Shown here: positions 40,438 through 49,728 of the stretch, one piece after another
Numbering within the stretch: position 1 is the stretch's first letter
Layout of the letters: each line of letters starts with the position of its first letter
Assembly (NCBI GenBank): GCA_016296505.1
Contig: JAEDJD010000008.1
Span: forward strand, 1-64,000
DNA length: 64,000 bases
Reading direction: 5' to 3'
Source of the DNA: Oscillospiraceae bacterium
GTDB taxonomy: Bacteria > Bacillota > Clostridia > Oscillospirales > Ruminococcaceae
Translations under genes and position numbers: made by a program
The notes under the pieces: model-generated
The model's input: the letters and a program-made list of their open reading frames with translations, nothing else
Databases searched by the model: none
What the model was told of the DNA's origin: nothing

Positions 40438-42552
40438 TTAACGTGCCAGATCATCCTCTGTAATGATTTTTGCAAGATACTTCAGAAGCTTGATCAGGTC
40501 GTCGCTGTCAACTTTTCCGTTATGGGAAACGTCTGCATTCTTTTTGCCAACCGCTGTAATATTCGCGGTCGAATCCTCTGCTGTAAAGCGTGCACAGAGA
40601 ACGGCGTCCGAAATATCAACCTTACCGCTGCAGTTGGCGTCGCCCCACAGATTTGCTTCAGCTTCTTTGGTTGTGCTCGTGGTGGTGGTTGTCGACTTGG
40701 TTGTAGTAGTCGTTGTGGTAGTAGTTGTGGTAGTAGTTGTGGTAGTCTTTGTGGTGCTTGTGGTAGTCTTTGTCGTAGTCTGTGGCGCGCTGCCGCTGCC
40801 AGTTGCAGACTCCAGCGTTGCACTTGTCGGCCACCAGACCGTGATCGAAACCTGATCTGCGCCGGACGCGTTATCGCACTCAACGGTCATTTCGCCGCCG
40901 GAAGGAGCCGCAGACCATTCTACCATTTTGCCATTGATCTCAAAGCAGCCATTTGCTTCGGTATCGTTGGAATTGGTCTTGAGTTTAAAGGTGATCTTGG
41001 TTGCGCCGCCGGTCTGGACAACCCACTTCGGGTTATTATCCATATCGTCAGCTTTGGTAAAGGTCAGCGAACCGCCGGAAGAAGGATTGCCGCCAGTGGT
41101 CTGATTCGGTGTCGTGTCATTGGTTGTTTTGCTTGTAGTATCCTGCGAGCTAGGCTGCGTTGTCGTATTCGAAGAACCATTGTAAATCTTATCTACGCCT
41201 TCAATGCTGGTATCAATGGTACCGGTCTTGTAGAAGTGATACAGACCTGCTGCTGCGCCGACAAAACCTGCATTATAGTCGAGTGCAACTTCATTTGACT
41301 TATAATCGGAACGGACATCGCGATAAGAACCATTTGCGTCAGTCGGACCGCCGCAGAGTGCGCCGACCAGCGTGTACTTATTCTGTACGCCGTCGTTTTC
41401 TGCCGCAGCGCTGTTGGTACCGGAAGCTGCTCTGTGATGCGGATTCTTGGAAGCGTTCGGCTTAAATCCGCATACGAGACAATGGGACTGACCATTTGCA
41501 AACGCCTTGTCTCCGGTGATGTACTGCATCTGACCCTTTGCCCATGCAGCGTCAGCCTTATTATGCTTTGCCGCAACCAGAGTACAAAGCTGTGCGGTGC
41601 TGTTATGTCTTGCGCTGCCCCACTCCCAGTTCTGGAGGAAGCAGTAGCCATCGCCCTTGAAATTGCTGAGGAAGCCTGCGCTGCCCCAATCTCCGGTAAT
41701 TTCGCCCTTCATGATGCCGGCGCCAAGCTGTACGCTTTCCCATGAATGCACAGAATAAGACTGCGGAATGGATTTGATCTCATCCATATACTTATTATCT
41801 TTTGTTGCAAGATAGAGCCAGCAGGCTGCCCAGTCAATCTCATCGTCTGCGCCTGTCCAGTGGCCATCATAGAATTCGCAGTTATAGCAGTTTGTATTCT
41901 GCTTGGAGAAATCATAAAGCGCCTTTGCATATTTCAGGTCGTCCGGATTGCCGAAGTTGATATAGTTGAGCGCAAGCGCTGCTGCATACTGTGCAGTAAT
42001 GTTTGCTGCGCCGCCGGTTGACCAGAGCATACGGCCTCTATCGCCCTGTGATTCAGGCGGACCCCAGTAAGCGTGATCCGGACCGCCTTCGCCCTTTTCA
42101 ATCAGAACCTTCTGAACTCTGTCGCCGCTGAGTACGGTTGCGTCACGGAAGAATTTGCAGAATCTATCGGTAATCATCTTGAGGTGCTCACCCTGACCAG
42201 TTGCTTCATAAGCGTCCTTGAACTCGTAGTAGCCCCAGCCGAGCGTAGACGCTGTGTAGCCCTGCGGCTGACCGAACATAACATGGTCGCCGGCGTCATG
42301 GAAGCCGCCCAGAACCTCGTCATTTGTGTGGCAGTTGCCGCGCCACTCGATGCCGCACAAGGAATCTACATCATTGCCGCACATATTGGCGTCATAGAAA
42401 TAGAGGCTGTATTGCAGCAGCTTTGCATAGTTGTCCGAATCTGCTGCACTTGCAGACATCGGCGAGGCGGTTCCGGTAGCGAGCAATGCGCCAACGGACA
42501 TGACGGCACTGGTGCAAACAGCGCCCAAACGATGGACAAATTGTTTTTTCAT
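40438..42552 (-). CDS. GH9 cellulase with Thr linkers, accessory module and dockerin
   Basis: A 704-residue secreted cellulosomal endoglucanase. Signal peptide 1-36. GH9 catalytic domain (about 40-455) has DAGDHVMFG (catalytic base region), NPHHRAA and the acid region SNEVALDYNAGF. A Thr/Ser linker leads to an accessory beta-sandwich module (about 490-590; KADDMDNNPKWVVQTGG, WWPTSATLES), unnamed by me. A long poly-Thr linker follows, then a dockerin with two calcium loops (DANCSGKVDISDAVLCARF and DVSHNGKVDSDDLIKLLKYL). The Thr linker is built from imperfect 15-bp ACC/ACT repeats. Confidence 0.92.
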   Translation of the reverse strand: MKKQFVHRLGAVCTSAVMSVGALLATGTASPMSASAADSDNYAKLLQYSLYFYDANMCGNDVDSLCGIEWRGNCHTNDEVLGGFHDAGDHVMFGQPQGYTASTLGWGYYEFKDAYEATGQGEHLKMITDRFCKFFRDATVLSGDRVQKVLIEKGEGGPDHAYWGPPESQGDRGRMLWSTGGAANITAQYAAALALNYINFGNPDDLKYAKALYDFSKQNTNCYNCEFYDGHWTGADDEIDWAACWLYLATKDNKYMDEIKSIPQSYSVHSWESVQLGAGIMKGEITGDWGSAGFLSNFKGDGYCFLQNWEWGSARHNSTAQLCTLVAAKHNKADAAWAKGQMQYITGDKAFANGQSHCLVCGFKPNASKNPHHRAASGTNSAAAENDGVQNKYTLVGALCGGPTDANGSYRDVRSDYKSNEVALDYNAGFVGAAAGLYHFYKTGTIDTSIEGVDKIYNGSSNTTTQPSSQDTTSKTTNDTTPNQTTGGNPSSGGSLTFTKADDMDNNPKWVVQTGGATKITFKLKTNSNDTEANGCFEINGKMVEWSAAPSGGEMTVECDNASGADQVSITVWWPTSATLESATGSGSAPQTTTKTTTSTTKTTTTTTTTTTTTTTTTKSTTTTTSTTKEAEANLWGDANCSGKVDISDAVLCARFTAEDSTANITAVGKKNADVSHNGKVDSDDLIKLLKYLAKIITEDDLAR

Positions 42553-42887
42553 ATAAATCCCCTCTCAGAATAAATTTAGTGGATTACCGGATGTCCCTCT
42601 CATCCGGCAGTCGTACTCCGACATCTTTATTATAGCCGAAAACAATTTGTATTATATAGACAGAGTGTGAATATTCTATGAATTATAATTGAACATTTGC
42701 CAATCTTTTCACTGATAGATGCTCATTCTGTATAACAATTCAAATAACGAGTTGTTAAATATGCCGAAGATGCTATCATTCACAATATTATTACATATAG
42801 AAATTTCAATTTTAATCCGACTATATTTATTTGCATTTTTGTATACGAACTTGCAAAATATACATTTCGTATATTCGCATACTGAGT

Positions 42888-42916
42888 TTGACAAATACGG
42901 ATTTGCGTGATATACT
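42888..42916 (+). promoter_or_regulatory. Promoter of the MoxR-DUF58-cohesin operon
   Basis: TTGACA (42888-42893), 17 bp, TATACT (42911-42916). The rest of the 400-bp gap (42553-42952) is AT-rich; I see only a weak CCGGATG/CATCCGG hairpin near 42590. Confidence 0.75.
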
Positions 42917-42952
42917 ATAATATGATTCATTTTCATACGAAAGGAGCTTTGT

Positions 42953-43918
42953 ATGCCTTTCAATCTCTCTATTTCCGATCTGCCCGCATGGAGCGAAACG
43001 CTCATGACGGAAACCAGCCGCGTCATTGCAGGCGCGTCTGATACCATTCGTTTGCTGATGGCAGCTATCTTCTGCGGCGGTCATGTGTTATTGGAAGATC
43101 TGCCGGGCACTGGAAAAACAACGCTCGTCAAAGCCGTAACCATCCTGACCGGATGCGAGGGCAGACGCGTGCAATGCACCCCCGATCTCATGCCTGCCGA
43201 TCTGACTGGATACGAAATTTTACAGCAGGACGCGTCCGGAAACCGCCATATGGATTTCAGGAAAGGCCCTGTTTTTACAAATATGCTTCTGGTGGACGAG
43301 ATCAACCGGATGACGCCGCGTTCACAGGCGGGTCTGCTCGAATGTATGGCTGAGCGCCAGGTGACTGCCGGTGGAAAAACCTATCCGCTTCCGGAGCCTT
43401 TCCTTGTCGTAGCAACGCAGAATCCGATCGAGCTTCAGGGTACATTCCCACTTCCGGAAGCGCAGCTCGACCGCTTCTTCATGCGGCTCTCAATGGGAAA
43501 TCCGACCGCTGCGCAGGAACGTGCAATCCTGTCCGACCGGCAGCTCACCGATCCGCTGGACTCTCTTTCCGCAGTGACTTCGCCTGCGGAGCTTCTTGCC
43601 GTACAACGCGCTGTACGAAATGTGACTGCGTCCGACGACGTACTCGATTATCTGCTCGCGCTTGTCACCGCAACGCGGAATCATCCCAAACTGCGATATG
43701 GTCTGAGTACCCGCGCCGCGCTTGCACTGCGTCATGCCGCACAGGCGCTTGCCTCCATGGACGGCAGATCCTATCTTTTGCCGGATGATATCAAAGCAGC
43801 TTGGATTCCGGTTTGCGGTCACCGCTTGCAGGCGTCCGATGGACTTCTCTCGGACCGGAAAGCCGCCGAAGCAGTTTTGCTGAGTATTCTCAGCAGCGTT
43901 GAGGTGCCAAAACCGTGA
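42953..43918 (+). CDS. MoxR-type AAA+ ATPase
   Basis: A 321-residue MoxR-family chaperone ATPase. Walker A is LPGTGKTTLVKA, Walker B MLLVDEINRMTPRSQ, and sensor 1 lies in VVATQNPIELQGTFPLPEAQLDRF. AAGGAG precedes the ATG. It overlaps by 4 bp the DUF58 gene; MoxR-DUF58 pairs are common and may assemble metal- or surface-linked complexes. Here a cohesin-like lipoprotein completes the operon. Confidence 0.93.
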   Translation: MPFNLSISDLPAWSETLMTETSRVIAGASDTIRLLMAAIFCGGHVLLEDLPGTGKTTLVKAVTILTGCEGRRVQCTPDLMPADLTGYEILQQDASGNRHMDFRKGPVFTNMLLVDEINRMTPRSQAGLLECMAERQVTAGGKTYPLPEPFLVVATQNPIELQGTFPLPEAQLDRFFMRLSMGNPTAAQERAILSDRQLTDPLDSLSAVTSPAELLAVQRAVRNVTASDDVLDYLLALVTATRNHPKLRYGLSTRAALALRHAAQALASMDGRSYLLPDDIKAAWIPVCGHRLQASDGLLSDRKAAEAVLLSILSSVEVPKP

Positions 43919-45030
43919 CGCTGTTTTTGCTGCTGCTCATCATCGGCGTCGCCATATTGGGGACCCAGCAGCTCATTGATAAATTCGGATTCCGGCATCT
44001 CTCGTATTCAATCCGGTTTTCCGCCGACACGGTCACTGAGGGCGATCAGGTGGAACTGATTGAAACGATCATCAGCAGAAAGCTGATTCCGCTGCCATGG
44101 GTAAAAGCAGAATTGACAACAGACGCCTCTCTGCTTTTTGCATCGGCGCAATCCGCCGTTTCAAAGGAAACACGCTTCGTTTCCAGTTGCTTCTGCCTGT
44201 TTCCATATAAAAAAATCGAACGGCATTGGAATGTGACCTGTACCAAGCGCGGTATATTTTCCGTTTCTCATGTTGTTCTTGTAATCAGCGATCTGTTCGG
44301 AACTGCGGAATGGTCAACGCCGATGCCGGATACGACTGCGCATCTGTCCGTATTGCCTGCCGTCCGCAGACTGGACGAAATCCGTGAACTGCCGCAGCAA
44401 TTCGGCGGCGAACTTCTTCGGCAGCGAACCGTGATTCCCGATCGCTATGCAATTTGCGGCATCCGTGAATATGCAGACGGCGATTCTGTACGGGATATCT
44501 GCTGGTCTGCCTCCGCCCGTACAGTCAATCCAATGGTCTGGCAATTTCAGGAGACCGCTGCGCCTGAACTGACGATTCTGCTTAATCTTGAAACAAAACC
44601 GTCTGACATAGAATGCGTTTCCGACCATGATTTATATGAAAATGCAATCCGTTTCTGTGCTGCGCTCCTTGGTACTGCTGCACAGACGCATCTGCCCGTC
44701 AGACTGCTCGCTAATACCGAAATTGACGGAATACCTGCGGAATCCAGAACCGGATCCGGTCCCGATCACTTGATTCGTCTGCTGCATATGCTCGCGGCGC
44801 TTCCGGATCTCATATCCTGTCAATTCATACGCCTTCTGCGCCGTTTCCTCGCCCAGAATCAGAATACCCCCGTCATCGTCATATCGCCGTTTGTCTCGGA
44901 CGAGCTGCTGCGGATTGCTGCGGCAGAATCGCGCGTTACCGTGCTTTCTCTCAAACCGCTTCGCGATATGAAATATCCTGCCAATATCCGGCATATCACT
45001 TTGCAATCAGAAAGGAAATCAATCTCATGA
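43915..45030 (+). CDS. DUF58 family protein
   Basis: A 371-residue MoxR partner. An N-terminal membrane segment (residues 1-17) is followed by a beta-sandwich. The DUF58 motif RTVIPDRYAICGIREYADGDSVRDICWSASA is near residue 175, then a VWA-like domain. GTG start overlaps the moxR stop (GTGA). Its stop overlaps the next ATG by 4 bp. Confidence 0.9.
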   Translation: MTLFLLLLIIGVAILGTQQLIDKFGFRHLSYSIRFSADTVTEGDQVELIETIISRKLIPLPWVKAELTTDASLLFASAQSAVSKETRFVSSCFCLFPYKKIERHWNVTCTKRGIFSVSHVVLVISDLFGTAEWSTPMPDTTAHLSVLPAVRRLDEIRELPQQFGGELLRQRTVIPDRYAICGIREYADGDSVRDICWSASARTVNPMVWQFQETAAPELTILLNLETKPSDIECVSDHDLYENAIRFCAALLGTAAQTHLPVRLLANTEIDGIPAESRTGSGPDHLIRLLHMLAALPDLISCQFIRLLRRFLAQNQNTPVIVISPFVSDELLRIAAAESRVTVLSLKPLRDMKYPANIRHITLQSERKSIS

Positions 45031-45635
45031 AACATTCATTTCTCAAGTCGGCATTCTCTTTACTCGCTGCGGCAGCACTCCTGACCGCCTGCGGCAATTC
45101 CGCCACGCAAAGCACCGCCGATACATCCTCCGACGCGTCCTCTGCGCCAACCGAAAGCAGTTCTGCTGAAAATGTGCAGCCTGACATCGGTTCCGAACTG
45201 ACCATCGGCGTCAAATCCTTTACCGCCCATGCCGGAGACAAAGCCGTTCCGGTCAGCGTCGAAATCTGGAATAACCCCGGCTATGCCGCCACCGGTATTC
45301 AATTGTTTTATGATCCGATGCTCAAGCCGGTCATAACCGACGAAACTTCTGAAGCGACTACCTTCCCGTTTGCCAAGTGCGATCTCGGTGACGCCACCGA
45401 AGGCTTCCTGAAATCCTGTCTGGTCGGCGAAAAAGACCATATCATTGCATTCGGCGGAATGTCTACGGAAAATTCTACAAAGGACGGCGTCATGTTTACG
45501 GTTTATTTTGATATTCCGGATGATGTACCTGCTGGACATGAATTTTCATTTGTTTGCGTTATGGATTCGCTCAATACAATGAATCAAGAACGTCTGTCGC
45601 CCAAAATGCTCGACGGAAAACTGACGATTGAATAA
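45027..45635 (+). CDS. Lipoprotein with a single cohesin-like domain
   Basis: A 202-residue lipoprotein: lipobox LTAC with Cys22, a Ser/Thr-rich tether (about 24-55), then a domain of about 145 residues that looks like a cohesin. Its pattern is GVKSFTAHAGDKAVPVSVEIWNN, PGYAATGIQLFYDP, GGMSTENSTKDGVMFTVYFDIP, ending in LDGKLTIE. Cohesins bind dockerins, so this lipid-anchored protein could hold dockerin-bearing enzymes on the cell surface. It is the last gene of the MoxR-DUF58 operon. The cohesin call is by pattern, not by alignment. Confidence 0.78.
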   Translation: MKHSFLKSAFSLLAAAALLTACGNSATQSTADTSSDASSAPTESSSAENVQPDIGSELTIGVKSFTAHAGDKAVPVSVEIWNNPGYAATGIQLFYDPMLKPVITDETSEATTFPFAKCDLGDATEGFLKSCLVGEKDHIIAFGGMSTENSTKDGVMFTVYFDIPDDVPAGHEFSFVCVMDSLNTMNQERLSPKMLDGKLTIE

Positions 45636-45641
45636 TAATTT

Positions 45642-45672
45642 GCCCCGTATTTTTTGCATACGGGGCTTCATT
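45642..45672 (+). terminator. Terminator of the cohesin operon
   Basis: GCCCCGTAT and ATACGGGGC pair, followed by a T-rich tail. Confidence 0.75.
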
Positions 45673-45796
45673 TTGCCGAACATCACCATTTTCCGCAGAA
45701 TGATTACTGCATTTCTTGAACACCTTCGCAATACGACCAAATTCGCAGATTGATTCCGATATGATAGAAAGACCAAATAGAAAAGGAGTCTTTCTC

Positions 45797-47035
45797 ATGC
45801 ATATGAAACGGATCGCGATTCTTCTGTGTTTGTTCCTGTTGCCAATCTTGACAGGCTGCTATACGGCACCGGATACGCCGAATCCGGAATTCCGTAACAG
45901 CCAATCTTTTGCACAGCTTCATCTGAATGAACCGGATCCTGTCACGGAAACAAAACCGATTGTTGCGGCTTGGATCCCATATTTCACGGTCGAAGCAATG
46001 CTGACTTCCGACGATCCTGTGCAGACGGAAAGTGTCGTTATGGCATATCTGACTAGCCTGATGCAGTCCGGCGTCAATACGGTTTTTGTTCATGTCTGCG
46101 CATTCGGAGAGAGCAGCTATCCCTCTGAATATTATCCGTATCTGCCAGCTGCGAACGGCTACGATGTTATGCGACTGTTCTCGCTGACCTGCGAGAAACT
46201 CGGATTATCCTTTCATGCATGGATCAATCCGCTGCGGCTTCAAACGACAGAATATATCGAAGCGCAATCAGACGATTCGCTCCTGCAAAGATGGTTTCAG
46301 GACAGCAATACGCGGAATACCAACTTCTCTGAATGGAACGGCAGATATTTTTTGAATCCGGCATCCGCTTCAACCAGCGAATTTTTAACCGGCGTCATTT
46401 CCGAACTCATTACAACCTATCATCCGGATGGTATTCATATCGACGACTATTTCTATCCGACAACAGAACCTGCGTTTGATGAGACTGAATTCCGCGCTTC
46501 CGGCGCAGACGAACGCGCAGCTTGGCGGCGCAATCATATCACTGTATTGATGCAGCAGATGTATTCTGCGGTTCATAACGCAGAACCGGAAGCCGTATTT
46601 TCCGTCAGTCCGCAGGGAAATCTTGCGGAAAATCAAAAGGTCCAGTATGCCGATATCCCTGCATGGATTGGAGCAGAGCCATATTGCGACTGGATTGTAC
46701 CGCAGCTGTATTTCGGTTACATGAACGAGAAATCTCCCTTCAATCAGCTGCTCCGGACATGGAGCGAATTGCCGCGCAATGACCATGTTCAGCTGATCGT
46801 CGGTCTTGCAGCATACAAATCCGGACAGCAGGATACATTCGCTGGAACTGGCGCGAACGAATGGCTCGAAACAGAAAATCTGCTCGCAGAACAGGCGGCA
46901 GACGCGCTTGGAAATACCGCTGTAGACGGTATCGCTCTGTATCATGCCGACGCGCTGCAAAATCTCCCCGCCGCCCATGCCGCTGCACTGCGTCAGGTAA
47001 TTGCAGACCATAGTATACTGACTCAAGCAGAATAA
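45797..47035 (+). CDS. GHL10-type glycoside-hydrolase-like lipoprotein
   Basis: A 412-residue lipoprotein of the GHL10 (DUF187/YngK-like) family, with (beta/alpha)8 proteins acting on cell-surface glycans. Lipobox ILTGC (Cys23). Motifs: AAWIPYFTVEAML, SGVNTVFVHVCAFGES, SFHAWINPLR, HPDGIHIDDYFYP (candidate acid/base region), ISPQGN-like VSPQGN, and DWIVPQLYFGY. ATG 45797 follows AAAGGAG. It stands alone between terminators. Confidence 0.88.
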   Translation: MHMKRIAILLCLFLLPILTGCYTAPDTPNPEFRNSQSFAQLHLNEPDPVTETKPIVAAWIPYFTVEAMLTSDDPVQTESVVMAYLTSLMQSGVNTVFVHVCAFGESSYPSEYYPYLPAANGYDVMRLFSLTCEKLGLSFHAWINPLRLQTTEYIEAQSDDSLLQRWFQDSNTRNTNFSEWNGRYFLNPASASTSEFLTGVISELITTYHPDGIHIDDYFYPTTEPAFDETEFRASGADERAAWRRNHITVLMQQMYSAVHNAEPEAVFSVSPQGNLAENQKVQYADIPAWIGAEPYCDWIVPQLYFGYMNEKSPFNQLLRTWSELPRNDHVQLIVGLAAYKSGQQDTFAGTGANEWLETENLLAEQAADALGNTAVDGIALYHADALQNLPAAHAAALRQVIADHSILTQAE

Positions 47036-47036
47036 A

Positions 47037-47071
47037 ACAACCGCTGAGCCGTTTATTTCAGCTCAGCGGTT
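47037..47071 (+). terminator. Hairpin terminator
   Basis: AACCGCTGAGC and GCTCAGCGGTT pair, followed by ACTTTTATT. It may serve both convergent genes. Confidence 0.75.
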
Positions 47072-47096
47072 ACTTTTATTATAGTATGATTCAAGT

Positions 47097-47738
47097 TCAC
47101 TGCGGCGCAGGCTCGATCCCTAGCTGCTCCAGTGCCGCTTCAAACTGCATGGAATAGCGTTCCGCAATATTGCCTGCCCCGATCAGCGGCTCGGCAACCA
47201 GATTACCCTTGGCATCGAAAAAAACCGTGGTCGGCGTATACATGAGCTGACTATAAAGAACCTGCATATCGCCGTCGCCGAACGCCAGTGTAACGTCATG
47301 GAAGCCGCATTCATTCATAAATTTTTCGATTTCAGTGCCGGTTGCAGAAATATTCGCGTCCACACACCATGTAATAATCCGTAGATTTTCCGGCAATGTT
47401 CCGGCATATTCTGCAAGCTCCGGCATTTCTCTCACGCAGGGACCGCAGGTTGTTGACCAGATATTGATTGCCGTTACATCGGCTTCCGCAAAATCTTCCG
47501 GCGAAAAATGATCGCCCGTTACGGTTGTCGCTTCAAAGCTGTGAAGATCCGAAAACGATTCAGAAAGAGAAGAATCGCCGCTGCGCGCATCCTGCCTGCT
47601 TTCCAACGATGTCTCCGCGGAAGATTGTGATGTTTTTTCTTTCTCATCAGCGTGCAGATCATCCGGCAAAGAAGAAAATCCACAAGCGCTCAGAAGTAAA
47701 CTGCCGGTAAAGATCAGTACTGTCCCTAAGTGTTTCAT
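47097..47738 (-). CDS. TlpA-like thiol-disulfide lipoprotein
   Basis: A 213-residue lipoprotein (lipobox LLSAC, Cys19) with a charged tether and a thioredoxin-fold domain. The active site is STTCGPCVREMPE (CGPC), and the cis-Pro loop is MYTPTTVFFD. It probably handles thiol redox of secreted proteins. ATG 47738 has GAGG upstream. Convergent with the GHL10 gene. Confidence 0.9.
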   Translation of the reverse strand: MKHLGTVLIFTGSLLLSACGFSSLPDDLHADEKEKTSQSSAETSLESRQDARSGDSSLSESFSDLHSFEATTVTGDHFSPEDFAEADVTAINIWSTTCGPCVREMPELAEYAGTLPENLRIITWCVDANISATGTEIEKFMNECGFHDVTLAFGDGDMQVLYSQLMYTPTTVFFDAKGNLVAEPLIGAGNIAERYSMQFEAALEQLGIEPAPQ

Positions 47739-47876
47739 TGCATATCCTCGCTTCATGAAATGAATATCACACATCGGATTTTTTCTATGCAGTTATCATA
47801 CCATGTGATTGTGATAAACATATGAAAGCTGCATAAAAGAAAACAAATGTGCAAGCTGACAATTCCAATACGACGC

Positions 47877-47905
47877 TTGCATAAATCCCTATTCTATGTT
47901 ATAAT
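47877..47905 (+). promoter_or_regulatory. Promoter of the second two-component system
   Basis: TTGCAT (47877-47882), 17 bp, TATAAT (47900-47905). Confidence 0.65.
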
Positions 47906-47946
47906 ATGAACAGTAACAAAGCTTACGTCAGAAAGGATGTGTTATT

Positions 47947-48621
47947 GTGCCGAATATTCTGCTGGTCGAGGATGATCAACAGCTTGCACGCACACTTTGC
48001 CGCTTTCTCATTTCCGAGAATTTCTGCGTAACGCACGCATCCGGTCAGCAAGAAGCGCTGCTGTGCTTTGAACAGAACAGCTTCGACTGCGTTCTGCTGG
48101 ATATTTCCCTGCAAGACGGAAACGGTTTTTCTGTTTGTGCCGCTTGCAAGCAAATTTCCGATACGCCTGTGATCTTCCTGACGGCGTCCACGAATGAAGC
48201 CTGTACCGTTGCTGGTTTTGATGTCGGTGCGGACGATTACATCAATAAGCCGTTCCGTCCCCGCGAGCTGATCGCGCGAATCAAAAATGCCCTGCGGCGG
48301 ACTCAGCGCGGCTCTCATCTGCTGACCTGTCAGGATCTGATTCTTGACCAGTCAAAGGGGACTGTCACCAAAAACGGTACGGAGCTTTTTCTCTATGCGC
48401 TCGAATACCGTCTGCTCCTGATTCTGATGACAAACAAGGAGCAGCTTCTCTCCCGCGACAGATTGATTGATGAGCTTTGGTCAGCTTCCAGTGAATTTGT
48501 CTCGGATAATACTTTGAACGTGTACATGAAGCGGTTGCGTGAGAAAATCGAGGACGATCCGCAAAATCCTAAAATCATCAAAACCATTCGCGGAATGGGG
48601 TATAAGGTCGTGTCAAAATGA
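47947..48621 (+). CDS. OmpR-family response regulator
   Basis: A 224-residue regulator: receiver with DD at residues 9-10, phospho-Asp52 in VLLDISLQDG, FLTAS and DYINKPFRPREL, then a winged-HTH (LEYRLLLILMTNKEQLLSRDRL, VYMKRLREKIEDD). It starts with GTG after AAAGGA. It overlaps the kinase start by 4 bp (ATGA). Confidence 0.92.
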   Translation: MPNILLVEDDQQLARTLCRFLISENFCVTHASGQQEALLCFEQNSFDCVLLDISLQDGNGFSVCAACKQISDTPVIFLTASTNEACTVAGFDVGADDYINKPFRPRELIARIKNALRRTQRGSHLLTCQDLILDQSKGTVTKNGTELFLYALEYRLLLILMTNKEQLLSRDRLIDELWSASSEFVSDNTLNVYMKRLREKIEDDPQNPKIIKTIRGMGYKVVSK

Positions 48622-49613
48622 AAGATTACAGCCAACTGGAATCTATCCTGATGTCAATAATTTTCATCATAGCAATCGCTAGTTGCTGTTTGATTCATCC
48701 TGCCGCTGCTGTCGCCGTGCTTGTAACAGGTCTGATCGCAGCCGCGCTGCGTCGCTTTTTCGCACATCTTCGCAAAAAGCAAATTCTTCGTCTTTGCGAT
48801 GAAATCAGCCAGATTCTTCATGGCGCCGAGCACGTCGCATTCGATGCCTATCACGAGGGCGAACTGAGTATCCTTGCCGAAGAAATCCGCAAAATGACCG
48901 TTCGGCTTCGCGAACAGAATGCCGCGCTGCGCAAAGAACGCTGCTTTATGCAGGAATCCTTGGAGGATATTTCCCATCAGCTCCGGACGCCTCTCACTTC
49001 CGTCATTCTGCTTGCCGACCTGATGCGGAATCCGAATCTCACAAAATTCCAGCAAGCTGAAAATTTGCAGGAATTGCTGTCGCTGCTCTCCAGAATGCAA
49101 TGGATGATTGAAACATTGCTCGGATTGTCCCGATTGGACGCAGGCTCCGTCATATTCCAGAAAACCGCATTCTCGTTCCGCACGCTCGTTGCCGACGCGC
49201 TCGAACCCATTTCGATTGCGCTGGAACTGAAAAATGTTTCCGTCAATATCCGGATTGAAGATGACGCTGTCATATCCGGCGATCTCCCCTACTGTACCGA
49301 AGCGCTCTGCAATATTCTCAAAAACTGTATGGAGCATACGCCGGAGAACGGTTCCATTACCATCGCCTCGACATCCAATGCAATCTATAAAGGTCTCCTG
49401 ATTTCCGATACCGGCTGCGGTATTTCAGAAGAAGATTTGCCGCATATCTTTGAACGATTCTATCGAAGCGGGTCGTTTTCACAAACCGGATATGGCATTG
49501 GTCTCTCATTCGCCAGAAAAATCATCGTTTCACAGGGCGGCAGCATTCAGGTTCGCAATATAACGCCCCTCGGCGCACAGTTCGATATCCGCTTCTACGA
49601 TTCCGTTATATAA
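48618..49613 (+). CDS. Sensor histidine kinase (short, intramembrane-type)
   Basis: A 331-residue kinase with two closely spaced TMs (about 10-45) and almost no extracellular loop. The DHp motif is LEDISHQLRTPLTSVILL, the N-box LKNCMEHTPENGS and the G-boxes DTGCGISEEDLP and GYGIGLSFARKI. Such kinases usually sense cell-envelope stress with a partner ABC transporter; none is encoded next to it here. Translationally coupled to the regulator. Confidence 0.92.
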   Translation: MKDYSQLESILMSIIFIIAIASCCLIHPAAAVAVLVTGLIAAALRRFFAHLRKKQILRLCDEISQILHGAEHVAFDAYHEGELSILAEEIRKMTVRLREQNAALRKERCFMQESLEDISHQLRTPLTSVILLADLMRNPNLTKFQQAENLQELLSLLSRMQWMIETLLGLSRLDAGSVIFQKTAFSFRTLVADALEPISIALELKNVSVNIRIEDDAVISGDLPYCTEALCNILKNCMEHTPENGSITIASTSNAIYKGLLISDTGCGISEEDLPHIFERFYRSGSFSQTGYGIGLSFARKIIVSQGGSIQVRNITPLGAQFDIRFYDSVI

Positions 49614-49650
49614 AGCAAGCTGTATCTTTTATGCCGCAGCTTGCTTTTTT
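49612..49650 (+). terminator. Terminator of the two-component operon
   Basis: AAGCAAGCTG and CAGCTTGCTT pair, then a six-T run. Confidence 0.8.
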
Positions 49651-49663
49651 CCATTCATTCTGT

Positions 49664-49692
49664 TTGACAAACAGATGTGTTCATGCTATAAT
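49664..49692 (+). promoter_or_regulatory. Promoter of the DUF2156 operon
   Basis: TTGACA (49664-49669), 17 bp, TATAAT (49687-49692): a consensus promoter for the run of genes 49729-56331. Confidence 0.8.
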
Positions 49693-49728
49693 ATTATGAT
49701 AAACCATAGATGAAAGGCGGATATCCGC

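Noticed and set aside
40660..40800. CRISPR-like or structural DNA repeat
   Set aside because: The repetition is coding Thr-linker sequence in the GH9 gene, with no spacers.
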